Source of the DNA: Roseateles terrae
GTDB taxonomy: Bacteria; Pseudomonadota; Gammaproteobacteria; Burkholderiales; Burkholderiaceae_C
NCBI RefSeq assembly: GCF_014192155.1
Contig: NZ_JACHXO010000012.1
Span: 1-64,000 of the forward strand
DNA: 64,000 nucleotides
Direction: 5' to 3'
Under the pieces are notes generated by a model. The model did no database searches. It was not told where the DNA came from and was given only the letters and a program-made list of their open reading frames with translations. The translations under genes were made by a program, and so were the position numbers. Below are positions 10,338 through 19,225 of this stretch, in pieces. How positions within the stretch are numbered: the first letter of the stretch is position 1; the number at the start of each line of letters is the position of its first letter.

Positions 10338-12184
10338 TGCGAATAGCTCAGAGAAAAGCCGGCCGTGAATCGGGCGACGGGGAAATTGCTGGGTTGCTGC
10401 ACCGGGGTCGCAGCAAAGAGATCGAGCGAGAAGCCCTGGCCACGCAGCCGGGTGCCGATGACGGCGCCCACCAGATGCTTGTCAGCCAGCCGGCCGGCGC
10501 TGGGGCCGGACACCACACCGACGTCCAGGCCCAGGTACATCGAGGCCATGCCGGTCAGCGGCAGTTCCGCCTCGTTGCGGGTGAGCAGACCGTTATCGGC
10601 CGAGAGCGATGCATCGCTAAAGCCCCGCACGGTGTAGCGGCCCCCAATCGAAAAGCGGTCCTGGGGGGTGAGCGGCCGCAGCGCGTACTGGCCCCGCCAC
10701 TGCGTGGTCAGCTGCAGCTTGCGTCCGCCCAGCGGCACCGCCCCTGCCACGCCGACACTGCCCTGCAGCAGGTTCATGCGTGAGCTGCCTTCGCCGAAGG
10801 CTGCCTCCGGCGCTTCCAGCGCATGGAAGGCGCCGGTGCCGTGCTTCAGGCTGAGCTCCATGTCGGTGGACACGCCACCGGCCTGACGCCGCAAGGTCAC
10901 GCCGGTTTCCCAACCGCCTATGCGACGGCGCTGCACTTCCACCTCGGTGTCGTCGATGTAGTTCCGCGAGGACCGGCCGAACAGCTTGGCAAAGCCGCTG
11001 AACTTGTACTGCGCGTCACGCCAGAGCATGCGGGTGAGCTTGAACTCCCCGTTGCTGCTGGTGCCGCGGTACACATAGCGCTGGTTGGCGCCGACCACCA
11101 CCTGTTGATAGCCGTTACGGCTGAAGGTGATGCTGAGAAGGGTGTGTCCCCAAGGCAGCGAATAGTGCAAGACCTGTCCTCCGGTGCCAGGCATTGGCCC
11201 CGGTTTGTCATGCAGACGCTGATTGAGTTCGCGGGACTCCCGATTCAGGGTGATGTAGAACAGATCATTGAGGGTGAGGGGGTGGTCCAGCGACGCGGTC
11301 AGCGCCAAGGGGTATCGCCCGGTGGATTCGCTGCCGCTGTCGTCCAGGGACATCTGCCACCGCCATTGACGCCCGCCCTGGTAGCTCACCGCCAGGTCGC
11401 TCCAGCCCGGCTCGGCGTTGTCCTGCGCGGGTTGCACCTGAATGTCGGCCTGCGCGCCCGGCACCCGCTGAAGGTTCTCCAGCGCCTGCTCCATGTCGCG
11501 CAGGTTCAGCACCTCGCCTTCCCGGATGGGGAGCGCATTGGACAGGCGCACCTGAGGCGACGTGCCCTCCCGCAGTCGGATGCGATGCACACGGCCCGGC
11601 ACCACCGTCAGCACGAGGCGCCCGCTGGACAGGTCCTGCGGCGCGGCGAGCACACGGGTGGTGATGTAGCCAGCTTCGATGACGGCGTCCTGCAGACGGG
11701 TCACCACGGTGGCGATGCCCTGGGCGCCGAGGCAGCGGCCGATGGGGGCATCGTCGCCCGCCGGGCCGTCCACCGCGCGGATCAGCCGTGCAAGGGCGGG
11801 CAGGTGATCGACACCCTTGAGCTCGATCTGCTGAATGACAAAACACGGGGTTTCGTCGTCTCGCAACCGCTGCCGGCTCGGGGGCGCGCTGGCTTGCAGG
11901 CGCACATCCGGCTCGCGCTCCAGGGACTGGCGCTGCTGCGCCTCTCGCTGCTGCTGCAGTTGACGCTGGACATCCGGGTCCACCGCGCCGGGGGGCGAGG
12001 ACTGACCCCATGCAGCGCTGGAGATCAGGCTGAGGCCGACGCTCATGCCCATGCCCATGCCTGCGCCGAGGCGCAAGGCGGAACGGACCGCCCGGGAGAA
12101 CCGGGACACAGAAAGTGGGAGGCACACGGAGGTGCCGACACCCGCCTGGACCTCCCCATGCGGATGCAGATATTGCCGCTTCAT
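10334..12184 (-). CDS. TpsB/FhaC-family outer-membrane transporter
   Basis: This 616-residue protein exports the exoprotein encoded immediately downstream across the outer membrane. An N-terminal basic stretch and hydrophobic segment ending near AWGQ (about residue 61) look like a signal peptide. A Gln-rich linker follows at about 70-85, then a POTRA domain at about 109-190 (CFVIQQIELKG to LVLTVVPGRV), then the ShlB/FhaC beta-barrel. The conserved TpsB motif RFSIGGRYTVRGF lies near residue 520. The C-terminus ends with alternating aromatic residues (FSLSYSQ), typical of a final barrel strand. Length is slightly above the usual 550-590, mainly because of the long leader. The TGA stop shares bases 10334-10337 with the exoprotein ATG, so translation is probably coupled. 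There is little Shine-Dalgarno before the ATG; an alternative start at the MGMGM cluster would shorten the leader. Confidence 0.93.
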   Translation of the reverse strand: MKRQYLHPHGEVQAGVGTSVCLPLSVSRFSRAVRSALRLGAGMGMGMSVGLSLISSAAWGQSSPPGAVDPDVQRQLQQQREAQQRQSLEREPDVRLQASAPPSRQRLRDDETPCFVIQQIELKGVDHLPALARLIRAVDGPAGDDAPIGRCLGAQGIATVVTRLQDAVIEAGYITTRVLAAPQDLSSGRLVLTVVPGRVHRIRLREGTSPQVRLSNALPIREGEVLNLRDMEQALENLQRVPGAQADIQVQPAQDNAEPGWSDLAVSYQGGRQWRWQMSLDDSGSESTGRYPLALTASLDHPLTLNDLFYITLNRESRELNQRLHDKPGPMPGTGGQVLHYSLPWGHTLLSITFSRNGYQQVVVGANQRYVYRGTSSNGEFKLTRMLWRDAQYKFSGFAKLFGRSSRNYIDDTEVEVQRRRIGGWETGVTLRRQAGGVSTDMELSLKHGTGAFHALEAPEAAFGEGSSRMNLLQGSVGVAGAVPLGGRKLQLTTQWRGQYALRPLTPQDRFSIGGRYTVRGFSDASLSADNGLLTRNEAELPLTGMASMYLGLDVGVVSGPSAGRLADKHLVGAVIGTRLRGQGFSLDLFAATPVQQPSNFPVARFTAGFSLSYSQ

Positions 12185-12734
12185 CTCTTACGCGCTTGTT
12201 GATTCTTCTGAACCCACGGCACGCAAGACTTCAAAGAAGCCAATCAACGCGATGACATCCGCGCTGGCGGCCCCGCTATCTCCCACACGCCTGGAAGGCA
12301 GGGGAGACCGGAGGCTTTGCGTCACCGGCTCGCGCCGGTTTTGCCCTGGGGGCCCACGTCTGAGTCGTCGCTCAGTGAGGGGCCAACGTGCCGTGAATGT
12401 ATCCAGGCGTATCCAATTCGTGAAGCAACCCGCAAGGGGTGGTTGACTCGGCCACCCAGCAGGCGTTAGCAATTTCGCGGTTCCTGACTCAGCCGCTTCA
12501 GACGGTGATGCCGGAACCCCACACGTGAGTCACTGAGTGGCCTGAGCATGCTGGGGGCCATTCAGGACATTCGGTCCGGACCGGCATTCCCGGGTGCGAT
12601 CCAAGAACATGGCCCTGTCTGCACCCCAATCAGGGTGAGGAGTACAGTGAAGGCATTGCGTGGGTAAAGTCTTGTTGCCCGGTCAACGAACCGGCGCCGC
12701 ACGGCGTTGGGCCCCTACCGTCCAAGGAGTTCTC
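12185..12734. other. 550-bp intergenic region between divergent genes
   Basis: This gap separates the divergent transporter and lipoprotein genes and should hold both promoters. No reading frame in it has convincing codon use or a ribosome site. I see a perfect 12-bp palindrome, CGGTCCGGACCG, at 12572-12583 and a short GC hairpin followed by TTTT at 12324-12342. I cannot place promoters with confidence. Confidence 0.4.
12572..12583. promoter_or_regulatory. 12-bp GC palindrome upstream of the lipoprotein gene
   Basis: CGGTCCGGACCG is self-complementary and sits about 150 bp upstream of the lipoprotein ATG. It could be an operator half-site pair, but such GC palindromes also arise by chance at this base composition. 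Confidence 0.2.
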
Positions 12735-13241
12735 ATGATGAAAAAGCTGCTGATTGCCTCCCTGGTGGCCGTGCTGGCCGCCTGCCAGACCACCAATCCT
12801 GATGTGATCCAGCGCGGTGACGCGCAGCGCCTGTCCCAGGTGCAGGACGCGACCCTGTTGTCCGTCCGCCCGGTGACGGTGGATGGCAGCCAGAGCGGCG
12901 CGGGTGCCGTGACCGGCGGTGTCGTCGGCGCCGTGGCCGGCGGTAGCGTCGGCGGCCATCGCGAAGGCCTGGTAGTGGGTGTGCTGGGTGCCGTCGCCGG
13001 TGCGGCGCTGGGCAATGCGGTGGAACGCAGTGCCACCAAGGAAGATGCCGTGGAGCTGCTGCTCCAGATGCGCAACGGCGAGCGCCGCGCCATCGTGCAA
13101 GCCAAAGGTGCTGAAGTCTGGCAGCCGGGCGAGCCGGTCATTCTGGTCACGACCGGTGGCCGTACCCGCGTGATGCGCGCCCCCGCTGCGACCAACTACC
13201 AACAACCGCAGTACCAGCAGCCGCAGTATCGGCAGCAGTAA
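12735..13241 (+). CDS. Glycine-zipper outer-membrane lipoprotein (SlyB/Pcp-like)
   Basis: This is a small envelope lipoprotein of 168 residues. The start MMKKLLIAS is preceded by AAGGAG at 12724-12729, which favours it over upstream in-frame starts. The lipobox VLAAC places the acylated Cys at residue 17. A glycine-zipper segment of repeated GG/AG pairs (about residues 54-98, GAVTGGVVGAVAGG and GVLGAVAGAALG) is the signature of the Rick_17kDa/SlyB class, thought to insert into or stabilise the outer membrane. A short globular part with VELLLQMRNGE follows, and the tail is Gln/Pro/Tyr-rich with two copies of QYQQPQ-like units. It stands alone, convergent with regA, with a hairpin terminator downstream. 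Physiological role is unknown; SlyB homologues respond to envelope stress or divalent cations. Confidence 0.85.
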   Translation: MMKKLLIASLVAVLAACQTTNPDVIQRGDAQRLSQVQDATLLSVRPVTVDGSQSGAGAVTGGVVGAVAGGSVGGHREGLVVGVLGAVAGAALGNAVERSATKEDAVELLLQMRNGERRAIVQAKGAEVWQPGEPVILVTTGGRTRVMRAPAATNYQQPQYQQPQYRQQ

Positions 13242-13289
13242 GGCAGGCGCACGTGCTGCGTAGCGCGCGTTCACCAGCCAGAACGAGGC

Positions 13290-13320
13290 AGCCACCGCAA
13301 GTCGGTGGCTGTTGTCGTTT
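13290..13320 (+). terminator. Hairpin terminator between lipoprotein gene and regA
   Basis: AGCCACCG (13290-13297) and CGGTGGCT (13303-13310) form a perfect 8-bp stem with a 5-nt loop, followed by the T-rich GTTGTCGTTT. It lies between two convergent genes, so it may act in both directions, but only the plus direction has a T-rich tail. Confidence 0.65.
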
Positions 13321-13355
13321 CAGGGGTCGGAGCCAGGCTCGCTCCTGTCACGCCC

Positions 13356-13925
13356 TCACTTCACCCGCTGCTTCTCCAGCTTGCGGGCCAGCGTGCGCCG
13401 ATGCATGCCCAGTCGGCGCGCCGTCTCCGAGATGTTGAAGTCGGTCGCCGCCAGCGTCTCGTGGATCCGTTCCCACTCCAGCGTCTTGATCGAGGTGGTG
13501 GCGCGGTCGGTCACCTCCACCTCGGCATCCCCCTGTGCCCGTGAGAAGGCGGCTTCGATGTCGTCGGTGTTGGCCGGCTTGGCCAGATAGTGCCGCGCCC
13601 CCAGCTTGATGGCCTCGACCGCAGTGGCGATGCTGGCATAGCCGGTCAGCACCACGATCACCATCGCGGCGTCATGCTCATGTAGCGTCTGCACGCAGGA
13701 TAGGCCGGAGCCGCCCGACGCCAGTTTCAGATCCACCACCGCATATTCCGGCGTGTCCTCCGGTCCGCGTTCGGCCAGGAGCTGCTGCACCTGCTCGTGA
13801 CTCGACGCCCGCAGCACCGTGTAACCGCGCCGTTCAAAAGAGCGGGTCAAAGTGCGGGCAAAGGCGTCGTCGTCCTCAACGATCAGCAGCAGGCGGTCTT
13901 CTTCATCGGCCATCATGGGCTGCAT
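13356..13925 (-). CDS. regA: RegA/PrrA/ActR-family redox response regulator
   Basis: This is the DNA-binding response regulator of a RegB/RegA two-component pair, which controls respiratory and redox genes. Of its 189 residues, 1-130 form a receiver with the acidic pair in VEDDD, phosphoacceptor D65 in VVDLKL, LTGYASIATAVEAIKLGA and K in LAKPAN. A Fis-type helix-turn-helix ends the protein (about 163-186, NISETARRLGMHRRTL), with the MHRRTL recognition helix that is nearly invariant in RegA/PrrA/ActR. The start overlaps the 3' end of regB by 23 bp. No clear ribosome site precedes the ATG at 13925, and ATGs at 13916 and 13913 are alternatives. It is the last gene of the cyo-SURF1-regB-regA run. 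Confidence 0.9.
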   Translation of the reverse strand: MQPMMADEEDRLLLIVEDDDAFARTLTRSFERRGYTVLRASSHEQVQQLLAERGPEDTPEYAVVDLKLASGGSGLSCVQTLHEHDAAMVIVVLTGYASIATAVEAIKLGARHYLAKPANTDDIEAAFSRAQGDAEVEVTDRATTSIKTLEWERIHETLAATDFNISETARRLGMHRRTLARKLEKQRVK

Positions 13926-15345
13926 TGTCCGCGAGGCCCTGAGGCACCAGTGCGGACAGTGGCAATCGGATCTCCACCTCCGCGCCGCCGCCCTCTTCCG
14001 CAGTCAGGTTGCGGGCCTGCAGATGACCGCCGAAGGAGCGGGTCACATTCAGCGCCAGGAACAGCCCCAGCCCACCGCCCGGGCGGCCCTTGCTCGACTG
14101 GTAGGGCTTGCCCAGCCGCTCCAGCATCTCCGGCAGGAAGCCCGGGCCACGGTCGCGCACGCAGAGCACCAGCTGGTCGTCCTCGGAGAAGGCGCGCAGC
14201 AGCATCGCCTGTCCGGGCGCGGCCTCGAAAGCGTTGTCCAGGATGTTGTCGATCATCTGCTTGAGACCCACATCCGAGATGATGTGCAGGTCCGGCAGGT
14301 CTTCGTCGGGCCGATATTCCAGCCGGCCTGCGGCTCGGGTGCGGCGCCAGTGCTCCACCAGATCGCCCAGGAAGGCATGTAGCGTGGTCAGCGCGGGGGC
14401 TTCACCACGCATCTCGCCGGCCGACATCAGGATGCCGCTGACGATCGCCTTGCAACGCTGCAACTGCACCTGCATCTCTTCGATTTCCTGACGCAGTTCC
14501 GGGTCACCGGCGAACGGCGCCATGCGGGCCCAGTCGCCCAGAATCACCGACAGCGTCGACAGCGGCGTGCCCAGCTCATGCGCCGCGCCGGACGCCAGCA
14601 GGCCCATGCGCACGATGTGTTCTTCCTCCGCCGCGCGCTGGCGCAGGTCGGCGAGACGGGCATCCCGCTGGCGCAGGTTGCCGCTGATGCGATGGATGAA
14701 GGTGACCAGCAGCGAGGCATTGATCGCAAAGCAGATCAGCAGACCGCCCACATAGTGCGGCGGCAGCGAGAGCCCCGCCAGATCCGGCAGCCGCAGCGGT
14801 TCATGCCACTGGGTCAGCGCAAGGAAGCACGCGGCCGTGAGCCACACCATCGGCCAGATGTAGCGCGCCGGCAGCAGCACCGCACCCACCGCGATCTGCA
14901 GCAGGTAGAGAAAAACAAAGGGATTGGTGACACCGCCGCTGTAGAAGAGCTGGCCGCTGAGCACCGCCACATCCACCAGCAGGCCGGCAAACAGCTCGGC
15001 ATTGCTGACACTCGGCACCCAGCGGGTGCGGACAAAGCAGGCCAGATTGAAGAGCAGCAGCACCAGCAGCAGGCTCAGCATCTCCGCCACCGGCAGGTGG
15101 ATGCCGAGCGTGTAGTGCACCGACACGATGGTGGCGAACTGCCCGGCCACCGCCAGCCAGCGCAGCTGCACCATCTGCATCAGGTTGGACCGGCCCGCCT
15201 GACTGTCCGGCGCCAGCGCACCGGACAGCGAGGCCAGCCCCGGCAGACCGGAAAACCCCAGCCAGCGGCTGGACCAGCGGCGGTCGCCACGGTCAGGCCG
15301 GAGGTCGGCCTCCGGCGTCAGCGGATCAGGCCGACGGAGTGGCAT
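13903..15345 (-). CDS. regB: RegB/PrrB-family membrane redox sensor histidine kinase
   Basis: This inner-membrane kinase senses quinone-pool or thiol redox state and phosphorylates RegA. In 480 residues it shows about six transmembrane helices (57-220). GGVTNPF at 137-143 matches the GGxxNPF ubiquinone-binding motif of RegB. The H-box is GAAHELGTPL with phosphorylated H256. Cys298 lies 42 residues further on, in QLQRCKAI, where RegB carries its redox-active cysteine. An HATPase_c domain with DNAFEAAP and GGLGLFLA follows. The ATG at 15345 has TGGAGGA upstream and overlaps the SURF1 gene end by 20 bp. The N-terminus is about 50 residues longer than usual and Pro/Arg-rich. Confidence 0.92.
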   Translation of the reverse strand: MPLRRPDPLTPEADLRPDRGDRRWSSRWLGFSGLPGLASLSGALAPDSQAGRSNLMQMVQLRWLAVAGQFATIVSVHYTLGIHLPVAEMLSLLLVLLLFNLACFVRTRWVPSVSNAELFAGLLVDVAVLSGQLFYSGGVTNPFVFLYLLQIAVGAVLLPARYIWPMVWLTAACFLALTQWHEPLRLPDLAGLSLPPHYVGGLLICFAINASLLVTFIHRISGNLRQRDARLADLRQRAAEEEHIVRMGLLASGAAHELGTPLSTLSVILGDWARMAPFAGDPELRQEIEEMQVQLQRCKAIVSGILMSAGEMRGEAPALTTLHAFLGDLVEHWRRTRAAGRLEYRPDEDLPDLHIISDVGLKQMIDNILDNAFEAAPGQAMLLRAFSEDDQLVLCVRDRGPGFLPEMLERLGKPYQSSKGRPGGGLGLFLALNVTRSFGGHLQARNLTAEEGGGAEVEIRLPLSALVPQGLADNAAHDGR

Positions 15346-16129
15346 GGTCGTCGTCCTCCAGCGGCAGCCCCGCCCGCAGACGGCGGCGGCGCTCCCGCCA
15401 CAGGTAGACGCTGATGCCGGCGGTCATGGCCGCCATCGCATACCAGGTCAGCGCGTAGGAGAGATGGCTGTTGGGGAACTGCACCACGGTAAGCCCGCCG
15501 CGCGGCCACGTCTCGGTGGTCGGCGTGGGGCGCGTGTCCGCTTCATCGATGAAATACGGCGCCAGCGGCCCTTCCAGCTTCTGGGCCCGGCCGATGGCTT
15601 CCACATCGCGTGAATACCAGCGTCCGGTGGCCGGATCGTTCTTGCGCAGCAGGCTGCCCCCCGGCTCGGTGAGCCGCAGCAGCCCGGTGACCTCGACGTC
15701 GCCCTGCGCCTCGGTCGCCGTGCGGGACACCCGGGTCTTGTACTCCGGCGGCACGAAGCCCCGGTTCACCAGCACGTAGTTGCCGTCGCGGCTGCGCAGC
15801 GGCGTGAGCACCCAGTAGCCGGTGCCCAGCACCGTGCTGGCGCCCACCAGCACCTCGCGGGAATGATCAAAGGCGCCGTGCACCACCACGCGACGGTACT
15901 CATCGTCCGCCTTGGTGACGTCGTCCCAGCGGTCCGCAGACGGCGCCGGCACCGGTGGCGACGACAGGCGTTTCTGGACCCGCGCGATCAGGTCCTGCTT
16001 CCAGGCCAGCCGCTGCACCTGCCAGGTGCCCAGCGCGATGAACGCCACAAACAAAAGGGCCGCGCCCAGCTGCAGCGCCCAGCGGGCGATGCGGCGGCGC
16101 GGCCGTTCAACCTGAGGCAGGTCAGCCAT
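15326..16129 (-). CDS. SURF1-family oxidase biogenesis protein
   Basis: SURF1 proteins help assemble the haem-copper centre of terminal oxidases. This one has 267 residues from the ATG at 16129. It has the family layout: an N-terminal transmembrane helix (about 17-37, LQLGAALLFVAFIALGTW) followed by the characteristic GTWQVQRLAWK, a periplasmic domain with VLTPLRSRDGNYVLVNRGFVP, and a C-terminal helix (SYALTWYAMAAM) before a basic tail. An upstream in-frame start at 16192 would lie inside cyoD, so the TGATG junction at 16127-16131, where the cyoD stop overlaps this ATG, is the better start. Its position directly after cyoD suggests dedication to this quinol oxidase. Confidence 0.9.
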   Translation of the reverse strand: MADLPQVERPRRRIARWALQLGAALLFVAFIALGTWQVQRLAWKQDLIARVQKRLSSPPVPAPSADRWDDVTKADDEYRRVVVHGAFDHSREVLVGASTVLGTGYWVLTPLRSRDGNYVLVNRGFVPPEYKTRVSRTATEAQGDVEVTGLLRLTEPGGSLLRKNDPATGRWYSRDVEAIGRAQKLEGPLAPYFIDEADTRPTPTTETWPRGGLTVVQFPNSHLSYALTWYAMAAMTAGISVYLWRERRRRLRAGLPLEDDDHATPSA

Positions 16130-16506
16130 CAGGGCATGTTGCGCAAGTCGTGCACCGGCATCATGTTGCTGTTCAGGTGGAACATCACCCACACCGAACC
16201 GGCGAGCATGATCACCACGATGGCGACGGTGAAGATCAGCGCCAGCATCGACCAGCCGCCTTCCACCTTCGAGTTCATGTGCAGGAAGTAGACCATGTGG
16301 ACCACGATCTGCACCGCGGCAAAGCCCAGCAGCACCAGCGCCATCGTGCTCGACGACTCGATGCCCTTGGTCATCACCAGCGCGAAGGGGATGGCCGTCA
16401 GGATGACGGAGAGGATGAAACCGATGACGTAACCCTTGACGGTGGCGTGATAGCCGACGTCGTCATCGTGGTGGTCGTCGTGATGATCGTTGTTGTGCTC
16501 GCTCAT
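16129..16506 (-). CDS. cyoD: Cytochrome bo3 quinol oxidase subunit IV
   Basis: This small membrane subunit of the cytochrome o ubiquinol oxidase has 125 residues and is thought to assist CuB binding and assembly. The N-terminus is a His/Asp-rich cytoplasmic segment ([13 protein letters not shown]). Three transmembrane helices follow at about 29-48, 56-77 and 90-110 ([65 protein letters not shown]), as in CyoD. It overlaps cyoC by 4 bp (ATGA) and the SURF1 gene by 1 bp. The poly-His/Asp leader is longer than in the Escherichia coli protein. Confidence 0.95.
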   Translation of the reverse strand: MSEHNNDHHDDHHDDDVGYHATVKGYVIGFILSVILTAIPFALVMTKGIESSSTMALVLLGFAAVQIVVHMVYFLHMNSKVEGGWSMLALIFTVAIVVIMLAGSVWVMFHLNSNMMPVHDLRNMP

Positions 16507-17126
16507 GGCAGCACTCCCATCAGATAAACAAAGGTGAAGACGCCGATCCAGACCACGTCCAGGAAGTGCCAGAACATCGACAGGCAGATCAGGCGACGCT
16601 TGTTTTCCTTGGTCAGGCCCAGCTTGGCCACCTGGACCATCAGCACCACCAGCCAGATCGCGCCGAAGGTGACGTGCAGGCCGTGGGTGCCCACCAGGGC
16701 GAAGAAGGACGACAGGAAGGCGCTGCGCTGCGGACCGGCGCCTTCGTGGATCAGGTGCGCGAACTCAAAGAGTTCCACGCCCAGGAAGCACAGGCCCAGG
16801 ATGCCGGTGATGGCCAGCCAGCCCAGCACGCCGGCCTTCTTGCCCTTGAGCATCGCGATCATCGCGAAGCCGTAGGTGATGGACGACAGCAGCAGGAAGC
16901 CGGTGTTCACCGCCACCAGCTTCAGGTCGAACAGGTCCGCGCCCGACGGGCCGGCCGCATAGCTGCGGCCCAGCACGGCGTAGGTGGCGAAGAGCACCGC
17001 GAAGATCAGGCAGTCACTCATCAGGTACAGCCAGAACCCCAGAAGGGTGCCGTGCTGCGGATGGTGATCACCGTTGTCGTAGAACACCGGCGTACCGGTG
17101 TTGTTCGTCATGGTCGTTGCTTGCAT
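16503..17126 (-). CDS. cyoC: Cytochrome bo3 quinol oxidase subunit III
   Basis: This 207-residue integral membrane subunit stabilises the oxidase. It has five helices. Family features include [25 protein letters not shown] near the N-terminus, [18 protein letters not shown] and the C-terminal [20 protein letters not shown]. The start [11 protein letters not shown] has an alternative ATG five codons in. Genes on both sides are oxidase subunits, with a 20-bp gap to cyoB and a 4-bp overlap with cyoD. Confidence 0.95.
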   Translation of the reverse strand: MQATTMTNNTGTPVFYDNGDHHPQHGTLLGFWLYLMSDCLIFAVLFATYAVLGRSYAAGPSGADLFDLKLVAVNTGFLLLSSITYGFAMIAMLKGKKAGVLGWLAITGILGLCFLGVELFEFAHLIHEGAGPQRSAFLSSFFALVGTHGLHVTFGAIWLVVLMVQVAKLGLTKENKRRLICLSMFWHFLDVVWIGVFTFVYLMGVLP

Positions 17127-17146
17127 GTTGAGTTGCTCGCTCGGGT

Positions 17147-19141
17147 TCAGGCCTGGGCGGCCAGCACCTGGGTGCGGGCTTCTTCCGTGCGGGCCACTTC
17201 ATCCGCGGGGATGTAGTAGTCGCGCTTGTAGTTGAAGGTGTGGACGATGGCCGTGGCCACGACCGCCAGCAGGGCCACGCCCGCCACCAGCCACATGTGC
17301 CAGATCAGCGCAAAGCCCAGCAGGGTGGACAGGGCCGCGATGATCACGCCGGCGCCGGTGTTCTTCGGCATGTGGATCGGCTTGAAGCCGTTCAGCGGAC
17401 GCTGGTGGCCGCGGGTCTTCATGTCGAACCAGGCGTCGTGGTCATGCACCACCGGGGTGAAGGCGAAGTTGTACTGCGGCGGGGGCGACGAGGTCGACCA
17501 CTCCAGCGTACGGCCGTTCCACGGGTCACCGGTCACGTCACGCAGCTGGTCACGCTTCAGGTAGCTCACCACCAGCTGGATCAGGAAGCAGCCGATGCCG
17601 CAGGCGATCAGCAGCGCACCCAGCGCAGCGACCTGGAACCAGATCTGCAGCGACGGATCGTCGAAGTGGCTCATGCGGCGGGTCACGCCCATCAGGCCCA
17701 GCACATACAGCGGCATGAAGGCCACGAAGAAGCCGATCTGCCAGAACCAGAACGAGCACTTGCCCCAGAACGGATCCAGCTTGTAGCCGAAGGCCTTCGG
17801 GAACCAGAAGGTGATGCCCGCCAGCAGGCCGAACAGCACGCCGCCGATGATCACGTTGTGGAAGTGGGCGATCAGGAACAGGCTGTTGTGCAGCACGAAG
17901 TCAGCCGGAGGCACCGCCAGCAGCACACCGGTCATGCCACCGATCACGAAGGTGACCATGAAGCCGACCGTCCAGTACATCGGCACATCGAACTTGATGC
18001 GGCCGCGGTACATGGTGAAGAGCCAGTTGAAGATCTTCGCACCGGTCGGGATCGAGATGATCATCGTGGTGATGCCGAAGAACGAGTTCACGCTGGCGCC
18101 GGAGCCCATGGTGAAGAAGTGGTGCAGCCACACCAGGTACGACAGGATCGTGATCACGACCGTGGCGTAGACCATGGAGGCATAACCGAACAGCTTCTTC
18201 TGGCTGAAGGTGGAAGTGATTTCCGAGAAGATGCCGAAGGCCGGCAGCACCAGGATGTAGACCTCCGGGTGACCCCAGATCCAGATCAGGTTCACGTACA
18301 TCATGGCGTTGCCGCCAAGATCGGTCGTGAAGAAGTTGGTGCCGACGTAGCGGTCCAGGGACAGCAGCGCCAGGGCGGCCGTCAGGATCGGGAACGAGGC
18401 CACGATCAGGATGTTCGAGCACAGCGAGGTCCAGGTGAAGACCGGCATCTTCATCATGGTCATGCCCGGTGCGCGCATCTTGATGATGGTCGCGATCAGG
18501 TTGATGCCCGAGAGCGTGGTGCCCACCCCCGCCACCTGCAGGGACCAGAGGTAGTAATCCACCCCCACCCCCGGACTGGCCAGGATGCCGGACAGCGGCG
18601 GATACGCCAGCCAGCCGGTGCGGGCGAATTCACCCACGAACAGCGAGAACATCACCAGCATGGCGCCGCCAGCGGTCATCCAGAAGCTGAAGTTGTTCAG
18701 GAACGGGAAGGCCACGTCGCGCGCGCCGATCTGCAGCGGCACCACGTAGTTCATGAAGCCGGTGATCAGCGGCATCGCCACGAAGAAGATCATGATCACG
18801 CCGTGGGCGGTGAAGACCTGGTCGTAGTGGTGCGGCGGCAGGAAACCGGCGTTGTCCCCGAAGGACATCGCCTGCTGGGCGCGCATCATCACCGCGTCGG
18901 CGAAGCCGCGCAGCAACATGACGATGCCCAGCACGATGTACATGATGCCGATGCGCTTGTGGTCGATGCTGGTCACCCAGTCCCGCCAGAACGGGCCCCA
19001 CAGCTTGAATTTGGTCATCAGCGCCAGCACGAACAGGCCGCCGAGGGCGACCATCGCGAAGGTACCGATCAGGATCGGCTCATGGTATGGAATCGCCTCA
19101 AGGGTGAGGCGTCCGAAGATGAGCTTTTGCAGGTCAATCAT
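17147..19141 (-). CDS. cyoB: Cytochrome bo3 quinol oxidase subunit I (catalytic)
   Basis: This is the catalytic haem-copper subunit that oxidises ubiquinol, reduces O2 to water and pumps protons. In 664 residues all key residues appear at a constant +7 offset from E. coli CyoB. Quinol-site residues are R78, D82, H105 and Q108. Haem b ligands are H113 and the second His of HFHN (H428), and haem o3 is bound by the first (H426). CuB is bound by H291 with crosslinked Y295 ([12 protein letters not shown]) and by the HH pair of WLHHFF (340-341). The quinol-site residues mark it as a quinol oxidase rather than a cytochrome c oxidase. It lies 84 bp after cyoA in the same operon. Confidence 0.97.
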   Translation of the reverse strand: MIDLQKLIFGRLTLEAIPYHEPILIGTFAMVALGGLFVLALMTKFKLWGPFWRDWVTSIDHKRIGIMYIVLGIVMLLRGFADAVMMRAQQAMSFGDNAGFLPPHHYDQVFTAHGVIMIFFVAMPLITGFMNYVVPLQIGARDVAFPFLNNFSFWMTAGGAMLVMFSLFVGEFARTGWLAYPPLSGILASPGVGVDYYLWSLQVAGVGTTLSGINLIATIIKMRAPGMTMMKMPVFTWTSLCSNILIVASFPILTAALALLSLDRYVGTNFFTTDLGGNAMMYVNLIWIWGHPEVYILVLPAFGIFSEITSTFSQKKLFGYASMVYATVVITILSYLVWLHHFFTMGSGASVNSFFGITTMIISIPTGAKIFNWLFTMYRGRIKFDVPMYWTVGFMVTFVIGGMTGVLLAVPPADFVLHNSLFLIAHFHNVIIGGVLFGLLAGITFWFPKAFGYKLDPFWGKCSFWFWQIGFFVAFMPLYVLGLMGVTRRMSHFDDPSLQIWFQVAALGALLIACGIGCFLIQLVVSYLKRDQLRDVTGDPWNGRTLEWSTSSPPPQYNFAFTPVVHDHDAWFDMKTRGHQRPLNGFKPIHMPKNTGAGVIIAALSTLLGFALIWHMWLVAGVALLAVVATAIVHTFNYKRDYYIPADEVARTEEARTQVLAAQA

Positions 19142-19225
19142 CTTGGATCTCGGTAATGCTTCGATAGCGTTCTAGAGCTTTCGGTCCCGGCGTGGCCGCC
19201 CGCAGGCGGTGGCGCCGGGGGGCCG

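Noticed and set aside
12324-12342. Hairpin ACCGGC-TCGC-GCCGGT followed by TTTT
   Set aside because: Looks like a terminator, but no plus-strand gene ends upstream of it, and stem length is only 6 bp.
12188-12472. A 94-residue minus-strand frame before the TpsB gene
   Set aside because: No ribosome site, no family resemblance, and codon use unlike neighbours; treated as intergenic.
17240-19156. A 638-residue plus-strand frame opposite cyoB
   Set aside because: His/Arg/Gln-rich with no motif; the minus-strand gene has every catalytic residue of cytochrome bo3.
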